NCBI RefSeq assembly: GCF_010672525.1
Contig: NZ_JAAHGH010000014.1
Coordinates: 26,726-85,100 of the forward strand
From: Okeania sp. SIO2B3
Lineage (GTDB): Bacteria; Cyanobacteriota; Cyanobacteriia; Cyanobacteriales; Microcoleaceae
DNA length: 58,375 nucleotides
Direction of reading: 5' to 3'
The stretch's first letter is position 1, and the number at the start of each line of letters is the position of its first letter. Shown piece by piece: positions 37,644-47,554 of this stretch. The translations under genes were made by a program, and so were the position numbers. The notes beneath the pieces are model-generated. The model did not search any database, had not been told where the DNA came from, and was given only the letters and a program-made list of their open reading frames with translations.

Positions 37644-38423
37644 ATGAAAATACAAACCCACAATAACCATAACCTAGAATCTCTTGAATCCCCAATCAAC
37701 TTTGGAGATTCAGCTCTTGGTTTAATCACAACTCGGAGTTTTCCTGCCATAGTTGGTACTGCTGATATGATGCTGAAGTCATCTGGAGTTATTCTGGTAG
37801 GATACGAAAAAATTGGTAGTGGATATTGTACTGCAGTAGTGCGCGGTGGTGTTGCTGATGTTCGTTTAGCAATAGACTCTGGAGCAGAAACAGCCAAAGA
37901 ATTTGGACAACTGATTTCTCATACTGTGATTCCTCGACCTTTAGCTAATTTAGAAGCTGTACTACCTATTGGCAGTCTTTTATTTCAATTGTCTCAAGGT
38001 AGAGTATCAGCTCAGTTTAAAAATAAGGCAGTGGGTCTAATAGAAACTAAAGGTTTTCCTGCAATGGTGGGAGCTTGTGACGCAATGCTCAAAGCTGGCG
38101 ATGTACAGTTGACTTCTTATGAAACTACAGGCGCAGGTTTTTGTACTGCTATTGTCCGAGGTTCGGTTTCTAATGTGGCAGTGGCAGTGGAAGCTGGAAT
38201 GCACGAAGCAGAAAGAATTGGAGATTTAAATGCTGTAATGGTAATTCCTAGAGCATTGGATGATTTAGAAAGAACATTACCTGTAGCTACTTATTTAATT
38301 GAAGAAAAATCTGAACCTCTACGTCTGCCATTGGCAATTACAGAAAAGGAAAAGGAGCTTGTGAGATTACCAGATTTTTCTCAACTTCCTGTACCTATGA
38401 AAGAAGAGGTTAAGGATAAATAA
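37644..38423 (+). CDS. ccmO: Carboxysome shell protein CcmO (tandem BMC domains)
   Basis: A 259-residue protein with two fused BMC domains, about residues 25-115 and 127-220, each starting with GLI(T/E)T(R/K)(S/G)FPA and containing the pore-lining segment [10 protein letters not shown] or YETTGAGFC. Tandem BMC proteins form pseudohexameric trimers that close the shell, probably at edges. The N-terminal 24 residues and the C-terminal 40 residues lie outside the domains. It is the last gene of the cluster, separated from ccmN by a MITE-bearing 635-bp gap, so it may have its own promoter. Confidence 0.94.
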   Translation: MKIQTHNNHNLESLESPINFGDSALGLITTRSFPAIVGTADMMLKSSGVILVGYEKIGSGYCTAVVRGGVADVRLAIDSGAETAKEFGQLISHTVIPRPLANLEAVLPIGSLLFQLSQGRVSAQFKNKAVGLIETKGFPAMVGACDAMLKAGDVQLTSYETTGAGFCTAIVRGSVSNVAVAVEAGMHEAERIGDLNAVMVIPRALDDLERTLPVATYLIEEKSEPLRLPLAITEKEKELVRLPDFSQLPVPMKEEVKDK

Positions 38424-38511
38424 TATATTTTAGTTAGGTGCTTAAAGTCAAAAGTAGCGGACTGACAAAGTTAAAACTGGGCAATGGCAAAATTTCACCA
38501 CTTTTTTCTAA

Positions 38512-38616
38512 TAGACATCTCCAAAAATCAAAAATAAAATCAATTCTCACACAGAAATTATCAATTATTTCTCCCTACTGCCTACTGCCTACTCCCTCTT
38601 TTGGAGGAGATGTCTA
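38512..38616. mobile_element. Family-A MITE-like element, copy 3
   Basis: It runs from TAGACATCTCC to GGAGATGTCTA, 105 bp. The middle is CAAAAATAAAATCAAT, AAATTATCAATTATT and CTACTGCCT repeats. It is a close match to 57438-57542. Confidence 0.88.
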
Positions 38617-38684
38617 ATGCAAAATTCAAGGAGTGGCATTATTAATCTCTAAATTCCCCCCAGCAGATAAAACCTTTGAAAATT

Positions 38685-38915
38685 TTATTTGTAGAAAGAT
38701 TTTCCTGGTTCGATAACTCCTTTTTCTTGTAAGGTATCGTTAATAGCATCCAACATACCAATATCTTGAAGGGTTGCCTTTCCAGTTAATGCTCTACGTA
38801 AAGTCATGTAGAAAGTCATTTCACCTAGGGCAATTTCATCTTTTTTTGCACTTCCCTCAATTATAGATTTTGCATAATCATTCAATTTCTTCTCAATGAA
38901 ATCAGATAGTTCCAT
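38685..38915 (-). CDS. Small uncharacterised protein (76 residues)
   Basis: MELSDFIEKKLNDYAKSIIE begins a fully helical-looking acidic protein with no signal or membrane segment. The sequence is well behaved (no low complexity, good codon periodicity) and the ATG has an AGGAAAA site upstream, so it is probably real. I do not recognise a family. It is convergent with ccmO and monocistronic. Confidence 0.6.
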   Translation of the reverse strand: MELSDFIEKKLNDYAKSIIEGSAKKDEIALGEMTFYMTLRRALTGKATLQDIGMLDAINDTLQEKGVIEPGKSFYK

Positions 38916-39281
38916 TTGTTTTTCCTTCTGTTACAAGTTATCAATCTTAATATGATACTACTTTTAGTGAAATAATCATATATATATTTTTTTTGATTAA
39001 ATATCTCCAGGAATAAGTTTGAGACTACTGGCGCGTCAAGCTTAACAAGCTATCAGCGCTTCCCTGCGGGATGCTACGCAAACAGCTAAAATCGGCGGGT
39101 TTGACATCCCCCAAGCTTATTTGAAAAAGGGCGTGGTGTGCGTTGATGGAGGTTTGTAGACGCGGAGCGGCTTCTCTTGAGAATCCCCCATCATACGCCT
39201 TGAGAGCTGACCGCTGACTGTCTGAGTGCTATTTCAACTGTGTCGGTCTACTACTAGACCTTCTAGGGTCAAGCTAAAATA
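38916..39281. other. Intergenic with GC-rich palindromic debris
   Basis: A GC-rich block at 39030-39215 includes AGCGCTTCCCTGCGGGATGC and a possible long imperfect hairpin (GGGCGTGGTGTGCGTTGATG against CCCCCATCATACGCC). Its layout recalls IS200/IS605 right-end debris, but no coding remnant supports this. Confidence 0.4.
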
Positions 39282-41642
39282 TTAAACAAACGCACCACCG
39301 TTCCTACGAGTAACACCAATTACAGAAGGTCTTGGCGGTAGCAAACCATTAAAACTACCTCCAGGGTTACCTACGTACCCTGTATTACTAGGCCAATTAC
39401 TACCACGAGGTACACTTCGCTGCTGAGTGAATAAACTTGTGCCATCCAAACTTAACATTTCAATATCCCGACCTAGTTGAACTCCATCTCCAATAGGTGC
39501 GCTTTCCCCAGGATGCTGTACAGCTAATAGTAGAGTCTCATCTACATTTCCATTTCTGATAAAGTATGGTCCAGTCATTTCGCAACGAGGAGGACCATAA
39601 GCAAAAGGTACAACTAATCCAGCATTCGGTCCAACAACAGGGATATAGAACAACCAGTTGTTACCAAATACCCCTGTTAGGCTAGAAACATTTCCAGTAG
39701 CAGTATGGTCAATATCTCTTAGCTCTCCAGCAGCACCAGTTCGGAAACCATTATGATTACTGGTAGACATATCTGTTACACCCCAGATATTACCCAGAGT
39801 ATCAATTTCTAGGTTATCCACATTAGCAAAACCTGCACCGTTAATAGCACCATCTTCTCCGCTTTGCTCAAAAACTGACCAACTAAAGGTGAGACTTGTA
39901 GCATCGCTGTTCGTTTCAATAATTCGGTACAGACCGCCAAATTGTTGAACGGCATTAATATCTGCTGAGTATTTACTCACAACAAATATTCTGGAATCTG
40001 GATATCCATCTCCACCAGGTGCATTATCTGTATAGGCAATAAATACACTTCCATCACCAGGGTGAACTTCCACATCTTCAGGACGAGAAGTAGGAGTAGC
40101 TCCTACTAAATTAGCAGCTAAGAAAGCATCACATAAAATAGCGCCTTGGCTAGTGTAAAAATCTCCTAGAGTCCTTCCCTGATAATTAGATAATACGCTT
40201 TCATTTGTCAGGTCTACAATGAAAGACCCACCATCCTGTTCTGCTCCAGGAATACCAGCACGTTGAGGTAGGCGAATTCGGCCATCTCTTTGAGCTTCAC
40301 CAAAAGCGTTTAATTCAGCTTGAGCAATCTCGCTTGGTGATAGAGGATTAGTGGGAGTGCTAGGAACTAAGGGTATCCACTGACCAGAACCATCAGGATT
40401 TAATCGTGCAGCATAAAGGGTCCCACTCTCAAATAATTGGCTATTATTTGGGTCAGTAGGATTAGAAACTATACCACTACTCACAAATTTCCAAGTGTGG
40501 CCACCACGACGGTCATCTCCCATATATGCTACTAATGGTCTGCCTGCTTCTACTCTAAATGCAATATTTTCATGGCGGAAACGACCTAAAGCTGTATGTT
40601 TCCTGTTTGGGAAACTTGGGTCTGCTGGAGAAATTTCTACCATCCAGCCATACTTTTCACCGACTAAACCAAAGATAAAACCTATCTCTTGATCTTCATC
40701 ATAACCAGTTTGAGTACCGTTAGGTAATACGCCTTCTGTAACGCTACCTTGGAAGTTTTCTTCAGCAGTCAAGATTGTGCCCCAAGGAGTTGTACCACCA
40801 GAACAGTTGAATGCTGTACCAATGATTCTATTACCTAGTCCATCAGAACTTAGAGGAAATACATCAGTAGCAGCAGGTCCAGTACCTATTAAGAAGTTTT
40901 GGTCTCCAGTCTGATAGCTAGCTGAACCCCAAGATGTAACGCTTTGATAACCATCTGAACGTTCAGAGTTAATTCCTAGTCCAGATAAGAGGTGTACTCG
41001 ACGGTTAGCATCATCTGCGACAGTAGCATAACGACCATTACCGCCTTTAGTGATACGGACAATAGACCCACCTTGGTTATAAGCAAATTCCCCACGGGTG
41101 AAGGAGCTCTCTTGAGATAAATCTAAACCTAGTACAAGTTGGTCTGTTGTGGGGAAACCAGCTAGGTCATCACCGCCTAGTAATGAGGATATGGGATAAG
41201 AGACATACTCATGGTTAACCCATAGGTAGCCATCATCAGGATTACCATTAATAGGGATAAAGCTTACATAGTCGCAGTTATAACCAAAGTATTCTTCTGG
41301 GTTAGGAAATACGCGATCGCCCCAACTAACTATTACGTACCTTTCATATTCGGGGGGTACTATGACATCATCGAAGTATTGATAGGATTGTAGTGCTACA
41401 TCTACACCTGCTTCTATAGTACCTCCTTCTCCACCTATTCCTAAAGGTACAAAGCTAGGGTTATTTTCATAAGCTTCTAAAGGATGTGCCAGTTTTAGTG
41501 GTGTGAAACTCAGACCCCCGGTTTGAGCTTGAGCTATTTCGGAGTTACTACCTAAAAAATTGCCAATTTTTGGTGATAGTGCTGTCGCTGCTGCACTACA
41601 TCCGAAAAACATTAATAGTTTTCTACGAGTTAGTCTGGACAT
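39282..41642 (-). CDS. phoX: PhoX-type alkaline phosphatase (DUF839), Tat-exported
   Basis: A 786-residue PhoX-family phosphomonoesterase that releases phosphate from organic esters outside the cytoplasm using Ca2+ and Fe3+. The N-terminus is a twin-arginine signal, SRLTRRKLLMFFGCSAAATA, cleaved near IAQAQ. The body shows NCDYVSFIPINGNPDDGYLW and VNHEYVSYP, then the central FNCSGGTTPWGTILTAEENF and VEVHPGDGSVFIAYTDN, all typical of the family. Length is as expected for cyanobacterial PhoX. Phosphate control by a Pho box is likely, but no 8-bp direct repeats were recognised upstream. It stands alone. Confidence 0.9.
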   Translation of the reverse strand: MSRLTRRKLLMFFGCSAAATALSPKIGNFLGSNSEIAQAQTGGLSFTPLKLAHPLEAYENNPSFVPLGIGGEGGTIEAGVDVALQSYQYFDDVIVPPEYERYVIVSWGDRVFPNPEEYFGYNCDYVSFIPINGNPDDGYLWVNHEYVSYPISSLLGGDDLAGFPTTDQLVLGLDLSQESSFTRGEFAYNQGGSIVRITKGGNGRYATVADDANRRVHLLSGLGINSERSDGYQSVTSWGSASYQTGDQNFLIGTGPAATDVFPLSSDGLGNRIIGTAFNCSGGTTPWGTILTAEENFQGSVTEGVLPNGTQTGYDEDQEIGFIFGLVGEKYGWMVEISPADPSFPNRKHTALGRFRHENIAFRVEAGRPLVAYMGDDRRGGHTWKFVSSGIVSNPTDPNNSQLFESGTLYAARLNPDGSGQWIPLVPSTPTNPLSPSEIAQAELNAFGEAQRDGRIRLPQRAGIPGAEQDGGSFIVDLTNESVLSNYQGRTLGDFYTSQGAILCDAFLAANLVGATPTSRPEDVEVHPGDGSVFIAYTDNAPGGDGYPDSRIFVVSKYSADINAVQQFGGLYRIIETNSDATSLTFSWSVFEQSGEDGAINGAGFANVDNLEIDTLGNIWGVTDMSTSNHNGFRTGAAGELRDIDHTATGNVSSLTGVFGNNWLFYIPVVGPNAGLVVPFAYGPPRCEMTGPYFIRNGNVDETLLLAVQHPGESAPIGDGVQLGRDIEMLSLDGTSLFTQQRSVPRGSNWPSNTGYVGNPGGSFNGLLPPRPSVIGVTRRNGGAFV

Positions 41643-42028
41643 AAAATTTTATTGAGTTCTCTTCTGTGCAAGAGGTGGTAGATTACGGTTTCTAAATCTA
41701 TTGCTAGCAGTATTTTTTACCTAGAAATTGTGTTTATATAGTTGTTTTTTTTATACTGCCTTCAGAAGTTTACCTAAACAAATTTATAGTTAGTTTATTG
41801 TTTGTTTAAGTTTGGTTAAAGTCTTGTTTAATTTTTGGTTAATTGATTTAATTGAGCAAGTATTGGGAAGATATTTGATTATATTTTCTTTCAATTTTAT
41901 CGAGTGATTAAAGTTATATGGAGTCTAATTATTGAACTTAATTGAAGAAGGTTTTAGTTATTGAGGAGAGAATGAATTTGAGCAATTATTTAGCCAGTAA
42001 GTGTATATTATTCTGATGTTTACCTAAT

Positions 42029-42342
42029 AATTAGGATTTGCTAAATCAGTCTTTTAGTAGGGGTAGGAGACAACCCACTCCTAACACCTCCCAACCCACT
42101 CCTAACACCTCCCAACCCACCCCTAGCCCCTCCTAGGAGGGGAGAGGGAGACAGGAGAAATAGGAATGAGCTAGGAGGTAGGAGTAAGAATTTTCCCAAG
42201 ATTGTTATGCCCAACTATGCGCCTAAAATACGCTTCTTTTTGACTGTTTTAGACTGAAACAGGCGCACTTTTTCCGACACTAAAAAAGCACTTGTATTTA
42301 TATGTTAATGCTTTTAGATTTAATCAGCAGAGTAATAATTAA
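42029..42342. mobile_element. Family-B MITE-like element, copy 4
   Basis: The left end AATTAGGATTTGCT is decayed; the right end is TTTAGATTTAATCAGCAGAG. The core GCCCAACTATGCGCCTAAAA is shared with 27551-27750 and 44518-44800. Confidence 0.75.
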
Positions 42343-42344
42343 GA

Positions 42345-42455
42345 TTTAAAGCCTTTCCTTTATTTAAAAGAGAAATAATAAAAATTTTTCCTTTGAGTAA
42401 ATCCTCTCCTTGAAAAGAAGAGGTAATTATTAATTATTAATTATTAATTGTTGAA
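42345..42455 (+). repeat. Family-D interspersed repeat
   Basis: It shares TTTAAAGCC, AAAAATTTTTCCTTTGAGT, CCTTGAAAAGAAGAGGTAAT and TATTAATTATTAATT with the xisH insertion. Confidence 0.65.
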
Positions 42456-42468
42456 TACTTTCCTGCTA

Positions 42469-43020
42469 TTAATCATCTATTTCGGAGTCTTCTTCATCAG
42501 AAGGAAATATTGGAGGTTTAGATGTAGGTGGTGTGGGAGATTTTTTTGAAGGCTGAGGAACTATAGGTTGAGTATTGGGTGATGGTGGAGGTGGGGCTGG
42601 AATTTGAGGAGAAGAGTCAGGAGTTTGAGGTTGAGTTTTGGGTGTATCTTGATTATCATTATCAAATTTTAGTAAATATTTGGCATCGGCAAAATATCTA
42701 GTCAAATTGTCAATTTCTGCATTTTTTTGCCATTCAGCACGAGATATTTTTGAACGTAGAATAGGTACTATTTGACTCTGACGCTCTCCTAATATAGTGA
42801 TAGTAATTTCTGTGATTTCGGGATTATTTTTAAATTCTTGATTGATTGTATTTTTGGCTAAATTTTCTGCTTTTTCTACAAGACTTTTATAAGAGTTATT
42901 ATTATTAGAGTCAATCAAAAGGCTGGTATTTTTGGTAGAAGCTAAGATGGTTTTATTTGTAGTTAAGATACTAGCTAATATTAAGACTGTACTCCAGAAA
43001 ATACGATAATATAAATTCAT
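42469..43020 (-). CDS. Secreted protein with proline-rich tail, function unknown
   Basis: A 183-residue protein. An N-terminal hydrophobic segment (YRIFWSTVLILASILTTN) acts as signal peptide or anchor. A globular middle (residues about 45-120) contains ITEITITILGERQSQIVPIL, with a beta-strand pattern. The last 60 residues are rich in Pro, Ser, Thr and Gln (IPAPPPPSPNTQPIVPQPSK) and end in an acidic cluster. The tail suggests a cell-wall-spanning linker. I do not recognise the family. The ATG at 43020 fits. Confidence 0.65.
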   Translation of the reverse strand: MNLYYRIFWSTVLILASILTTNKTILASTKNTSLLIDSNNNNSYKSLVEKAENLAKNTINQEFKNNPEITEITITILGERQSQIVPILRSKISRAEWQKNAEIDNLTRYFADAKYLLKFDNDNQDTPKTQPQTPDSSPQIPAPPPPSPNTQPIVPQPSKKSPTPPTSKPPIFPSDEEDSEIDD

Positions 43021-43542
43021 TGAGTTAAGTTTTTTTCAATCTGTAAAAAAAAATCTTTGTTAAGAGTAACAGATAATAATTAAAATCAATTTAAGTTTTG
43101 GTTAAAGATTTATTATAATTATATTTATGTATTTTAATTGACAATTTTTAGGCAGGCGATCGCTAATCAAATATTCTTAAAATTCAGTATTTAAGCATAT
43201 TTTTTATGCCCTACTCCCTCCTCCCTACTTACAAATTTTCAACTAATTTTGCACAGGTAGTGATAATTATTTTAGGTATAGCAATTGTATTTTTATGAAA
43301 CTAAGCTATGGAGAGGGATGATTTTAGTTATTTATTCCTCCAGTAATTATTCTCAGTAAAAATTCATAGTTAACTAAGACAAGAATAATTTGAGCATGAT
43401 ATTTTATAATTTATTCACATTAAAAGTTTGGTTATGAGTTATTGAAGAAGGAATAAAAAATCAGTAAAGTCGGGAAACTTCATCAAGACATTTAGGGAAA
43501 ATATTCAGAAATATTCATGGATTTTTTCGGTAATATTTAGAA
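43021..43542. other. Intergenic, no gene seen
   Basis: AT-rich, with one HIP1 core (GCGATCGC near 43158) and a short CTACTCCCTCCTCCCTACT pyrimidine tract near 43210. Confidence 0.5.
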
Positions 43543-44274
43543 ATGAATATATTTAGAAATACTCATGCCCAGAGAAAATTCAAAAAACTTTGCAAGTTTT
43601 TTTTGTTATTTCTTGTAGTTATAAGCTTAATTATTGTAGCCAAATATTTTAACCTACCGGAACTTTTAAAAAATATATTAATCTGGATTGAAAATCTAGG
43701 TATTTGGAGTCCGATCGCTTTCATAATTATTTATAATTTAGCTACCTTACTATTAATTCCTGGTTTGGTTTTAACTATAGGAGGAGGAGTAATATTTGGA
43801 GTTATCTGGGGAGCTATTTATGTTTTTTTTGCTTCAACTTTAGGCGCTACAATAGCTTTTATTATCGGACGGTATATATCTCGCGATTGGGTTTACCAAC
43901 AATTACATCAACATCCAAAATTTCAAGTCGTCAATCTAGCTGTGCTTAAAGAAGGATTTAAAATTGTTTTTTTAACTAGACTTTGTCCTTTATTTCCTTT
44001 TAATCTTTTGAATTACGCTTTTGGTGTCATGCAGGTTTCTTTAAAAGATTATATTTTGGGTTCTTTAGGGATGATTCCAGGAACAATAATGTATGTTTAT
44101 ATTGGTTCTATAATAGGAGATATTACTTTAATTGGTACGTCTCAACAACCCACAAATTTTACTGTAGAAGTAACTAAATGGATAATTAATATTGTTGGTT
44201 TAATTTCCACAGTTTTAGTAACTATTTATTTAACCCGACTAGCGAAAAAGGCTTTAGAAGAAAGTATTAATTAG
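43543..44274 (+). CDS. TVP38/TMEM64 family membrane protein (DedA-like fold)
   Basis: A 243-residue protein with about six hydrophobic segments. The VTT/SNARE-associated domain spans about 60-185: PGLVLTIGGGVIFGVIWGAI, then GATIAFIIGRYISRDWV, FLTRLCPLFPFNLLNYAFGV and LGMIPGTIMYVYIGS. Members of this family probably flip or transport lipids or small ions across the membrane. The stop codon TAG is contributed by the family-B element starting at 44268 (AGTATTAATTAGGG), so the native C-terminus may have been altered by a few residues. Confidence 0.88.
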   Translation: MNIFRNTHAQRKFKKLCKFFLLFLVVISLIIVAKYFNLPELLKNILIWIENLGIWSPIAFIIIYNLATLLLIPGLVLTIGGGVIFGVIWGAIYVFFASTLGATIAFIIGRYISRDWVYQQLHQHPKFQVVNLAVLKEGFKIVFLTRLCPLFPFNLLNYAFGVMQVSLKDYILGSLGMIPGTIMYVYIGSIIGDITLIGTSQQPTNFTVEVTKWIINIVGLISTVLVTIYLTRLAKKALEESIN

Positions 44275-44523
44275 GGTTTGCTGAAAAAGTCTTTTTGCTG
44301 GGTTAGGGAGTAGGGAGTAGGGAGTAGTTAGGGCGTAGAATAAATGGGAATTACAGAGTCAGTGGCAAAAAAAATAGTCAGAGTGATTTTTCGGCTTTTG
44401 CTTCAGTGAAAATCCTCACTTTTTTCACAATAGCTTGTGAAAAGCTCATACTTTTTCCAGACATAAATTGCCTCAAAGCAATATCAGTCAATGCTTTGAT
44501 ATTTAATCAGCAGAGCAATAATT
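44268..44523. mobile_element. Family-B MITE-like element, copy 5
   Basis: TAATTAGGGTTTGCTGAAAA on the left, ATTTAATCAGCAGAGCAATA on the right. The interior matches 14641-14910 reversed (GGAATTACAGAGTCAGTGGC). It supplies the TVP38 stop codon. Confidence 0.8.
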
Positions 44524-44800
44524 AGGGTTTGCGCTTCACTAGTCTTATGGGTGAGGGTAGGAGACAGGAGACAACCCACCCCTAGCCCCTCCCAGGAGGG
44601 GAGGGGAAGACAGGAGAAAAGGCTCGGGAGCGAGGAGGTAGGAGTAAGAATTGTAAGAATGATTTTTCTGCCCAACTATGCGCCTAAAATACTAACTTTT
44701 TAAGCATAAAAAGCTGAAAAATTTGCACTTTTTTCGATCCCAAAAAGACACTTGCCTTTATATGTCAATACTTTTAGATTTAATCAGCAAACCCTAATTA
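44518..44800. mobile_element. Family-B MITE-like element, copy 6
   Basis: Placed head to tail with copy 5, sharing AATTAGGG at the junction. The core GCCCAACTATGCGCCTAAAA and right end AATCAGCAAACCCTAATTA match 27551-27750. A run of TTAATTA units follows to the gatB stop. Confidence 0.8.
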
Positions 44801-44839
44801 TTAATTATTAATTATTAATTATTAATTATTAATTAATAT

Positions 44840-46324
44840 TTACCCTTCTAACTTCTTAGAAATTAATTGATTTGTCATCTTTGGATCGGCACGTCCTTGA
44901 GTTTTCTTCATCACTTGCCCAACAAAGAAACCTTTAAGTTTAGTTCTACCACCACGATATTTTTCTAACTCTTCTGGATGTGCTGCTAAAACTTCATCAA
45001 TAATTGCTTCTATTGCATTAGTATCTGATATTTGAATCAAACCTTTTTTCTCAACTAATTCTTTAGGAGAACCACCTTTTGATAATAATTCTGGCAGAAT
45101 ATCCTTAGCAATTTTGCCACTGATAGTACCATCTTCAATAATTGTAGTTAGCTCGGCCAGATTTTCTGGTTTAAGGCCAATATCAGTGATGCTAATTTTT
45201 TCATTTTTCAAATAAGCAGTAATATCCCCCATTACCCAGTTAGCAGCTTGTTTTGCATTTCCTCCCGCTGCAACTGTTGCTTCAAAATATTCTGCTACTT
45301 TGCGGTCATCAGTAAGCACGCGAGTATCATAAGCAGATAAACCTAAGTGACTCTCATAACGATGACGTTTTTGTGCAGGTAACTCTGGTAATTCTACTTT
45401 CCAAGCATCTAACTGCTGAGTCGAAACTTCAATAGGTGGAATATCAGGTTCAGGAAAATAACGATAATCACTAGAACCCTCCTTAACCCTCATACTAATA
45501 GTAAGTTGAGAACCCTCTTCCCAGAGTCTAGTTTCTTGAACAATTTTTTCCCCTGCTTCAATAGCTTCAGTTTGCCGTTGAATTTCATATTCGATCGCTC
45601 GTTGTATAGCACTAAAGGAATTCATATTTTTGATTTCTACCTTTGTACCAAACTTTTTTTGGCCCACAGGTCGTACAGAAACATTCACATCGCATCGTAG
45701 AGAACCTTCCTGCATATTACCATCGCTCACACCAAGGTAGCGGACAATTCGCTGTAGCTCTTGAGCATATTCTGCAGCTTCTAGTCCAGAACGTATATCC
45801 GGTTCTGATACAATTTCTACTAATGGTACACCTGCACGATTATAGTCCACCATTGAATAGGTTGACCCAGATAGGCGATCGCTTCCTCCATGGACTAACT
45901 TACCTGCATCTTCTTCCATGTGTAGTCTGGTAATGCCGATTTTTTTGCGGGTTGCAGTGCCATCTTCTTCTACTATTTCTATTTCTAGCCAACCATTTTC
46001 GGCAATGGGTAGGTCATACTGAGAAATCTGATAATTTTTGGGTAAGTCAGGGTAGAAATATTGTTTACGGTCAAATTTACTATAGGGTGCTATTTGACAA
46101 TTGAGGGCCAGTCCTGCTTTTACCGCATATTCTAGAACTTTTTGATTAAGTACGGGTAATACTCCAGGCATTCCCATACATATTGGGTCAATATTGCTAT
46201 TTGGTGGGGCACCGAATTCTGTGGATGAAGCGGAGAAAATTTTGGTTTGGGTACTAAGTTGACAATGGGTTTCTAGACCAATAATTGCTTCATACTCTGT
46301 TTTTACTTGTACAGTTGTAGTCAT
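44840..46324 (-). CDS. gatB: Asp/Glu-tRNA amidotransferase subunit B
   Basis: A 494-residue GatB, the kinase-like amidating subunit of GatCAB that converts Glu-tRNA-Gln (and Asp-tRNA-Asn) to the amide forms, an essential route in cyanobacteria. Signatures: [51 protein letters not shown] and [17 protein letters not shown]. The C-terminal YqeY-like tRNA-binding domain ends [20 protein letters not shown]. Length is normal and the ATG at 46324 is clear. It is monocistronic here; gatA and gatC are not in the window. Confidence 0.97.
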   Translation of the reverse strand: MTTTVQVKTEYEAIIGLETHCQLSTQTKIFSASSTEFGAPPNSNIDPICMGMPGVLPVLNQKVLEYAVKAGLALNCQIAPYSKFDRKQYFYPDLPKNYQISQYDLPIAENGWLEIEIVEEDGTATRKKIGITRLHMEEDAGKLVHGGSDRLSGSTYSMVDYNRAGVPLVEIVSEPDIRSGLEAAEYAQELQRIVRYLGVSDGNMQEGSLRCDVNVSVRPVGQKKFGTKVEIKNMNSFSAIQRAIEYEIQRQTEAIEAGEKIVQETRLWEEGSQLTISMRVKEGSSDYRYFPEPDIPPIEVSTQQLDAWKVELPELPAQKRHRYESHLGLSAYDTRVLTDDRKVAEYFEATVAAGGNAKQAANWVMGDITAYLKNEKISITDIGLKPENLAELTTIIEDGTISGKIAKDILPELLSKGGSPKELVEKKGLIQISDTNAIEAIIDEVLAAHPEELEKYRGGRTKLKGFFVGQVMKKTQGRADPKMTNQLISKKLEG

Positions 46325-47554
46325 AGATTTTTGAATTAAGTCAAAAGTTAACTAGCGGTCAGCATTTCAGCATTTTCCGTACCGGAATGCTCCGCAAACA
46401 GCTATCAGCTTTTTGACCTTGGGTTTATACCCCGGCAACTAATACGCTGGATAGTTGAGTCGGGGTTGATATCCCCAAGGCATAAAAAAAAGTCCTAATG
46501 CTGACCGCTGACATCTAACTGCTGACTGCTATTGAAAATTTAAAGGTACATTAGTTCTAGTTTACAGCGAGCCGAATTTTTCATCGGATAATTGCCAACT
46601 AACTTCTAATTTTTGACTTCTGACTGATTGATGTCTGAGGGAGTAGTGGACTGACACACCTTAAATGGTGCAAATGGTGGATTAGATGTTGAGTGTGGGG
46701 AGAGTGGGAAGTGTGGAAAGTGTGGGAAGTGTGGGAAGTGTGGAAAGTGTGGAAAGTGTGGGGAGTGTGGGGAGTGTGGGGAGTGTGGGAAGCACAGGAT
46801 CTTAAAAAAATATAGGGTTGTAAATATTCTCGCTACGACAAAGAATTAGCCCTGGGAGGGTGGGGGGATAAAGACACCTAGAAACAAAAATAAGAGTTCA
46901 CGGTTTTAGCTGTATCAGTCTAGTAGGTGGAAAGAATTGATAAATAATAGTGCGATATATTAATTTGATTTCTTATTTAGATGTCTCAAATATACAAATA
47001 TTCTTTTGGACATTTTTCAACTACAACCGTTAATTCAATACTATTGTTGGTATACTTTTTATCATTCTCTTGCAGGACCATTAAGCTAAGAATCATTTAG
47101 ATTTGATATTTTCTCTCTCCCACCTTATGAGAAGCTCTTATTTCTCAGTTTGTCATGTGGAATTTTCCACATCGGCGATCGCTTGAGATCCTCTGTAAGA
47201 AGCTCACCGTTAACATAGTTATGCGCCAGCTTTTAGCGTTGGTGGTATTCCGATAGGAAAGCTCTGGGCCAGCAAAACGACCGCTTGCGTCTGTCTCATA
47301 GGTTGTCAAAAAATTGTATTGGAAATAGACATTGATATGGATGTAAAAGTTTCACCTTTTTTCCTGTTATTTTTTATTCTTCATTCTTCCTGGTCATTAT
47401 TAAGCTGTACAGTTAAAGTTAAAAGTATGACTAACTTTAATATAATATCGTAAATAGATCAATCCGGTAAAAGACTAAACTAAGTGGTAAAATCAGAAAG
47501 TATATTTTTAACATTTATCCAGAACTTTTGCAGTTCGTAACATAAGGGGAAAAT
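46325..47554. other. Long intergenic region (1.2 kb)
   Basis: Contents: palindromic debris (46360-46500), a 9-bp minisatellite (46690-46792), then plain AT-rich sequence with a GC-richer patch at about 47160-47300 that includes one HIP1 site. No ORF over 60 codons and no recognisable RNA was found. The last 100 bp should hold the promoter of the coiled-coil/OmpA/GTPase cluster. Confidence 0.5.
46690..46792 (+). repeat. 9-bp minisatellite, unit RRAGTGTGG
   Basis: About 11 units, for example GAAGTGTGG, AAAGTGTGG and GGAGTGTGG, strongly purine-biased on this strand. Confidence 0.85.

Larger units (their letters stand above)
41643..42468. other. Intergenic with family-B and family-D repeats
   Basis: The first 380 bp, upstream of phoX, are plain AT-rich DNA. 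Then come a family-B element (42029-42342) with an internal 22-bp tandem of CAACCCACTCCTAACACCTC units at 42073-42125, and a family-D repeat (about 42345-42455). Confidence 0.6.

Noticed and set aside
39030-39215. IS200/IS605 right end upstream of phoX
   Set aside because: Imperfect hairpins only; no TnpB or TnpA residue motif found nearby.
44484-44675. 63-codon minus-strand ORF with LPSWEGLGVGC
   Set aside because: Translation of a dispersed C/G-rich repeat inside family-B copies; not a gene.
46690-46792. GTGTGG repeats as CRISPR
   Set aside because: 9-bp unit without spacers; a minisatellite.
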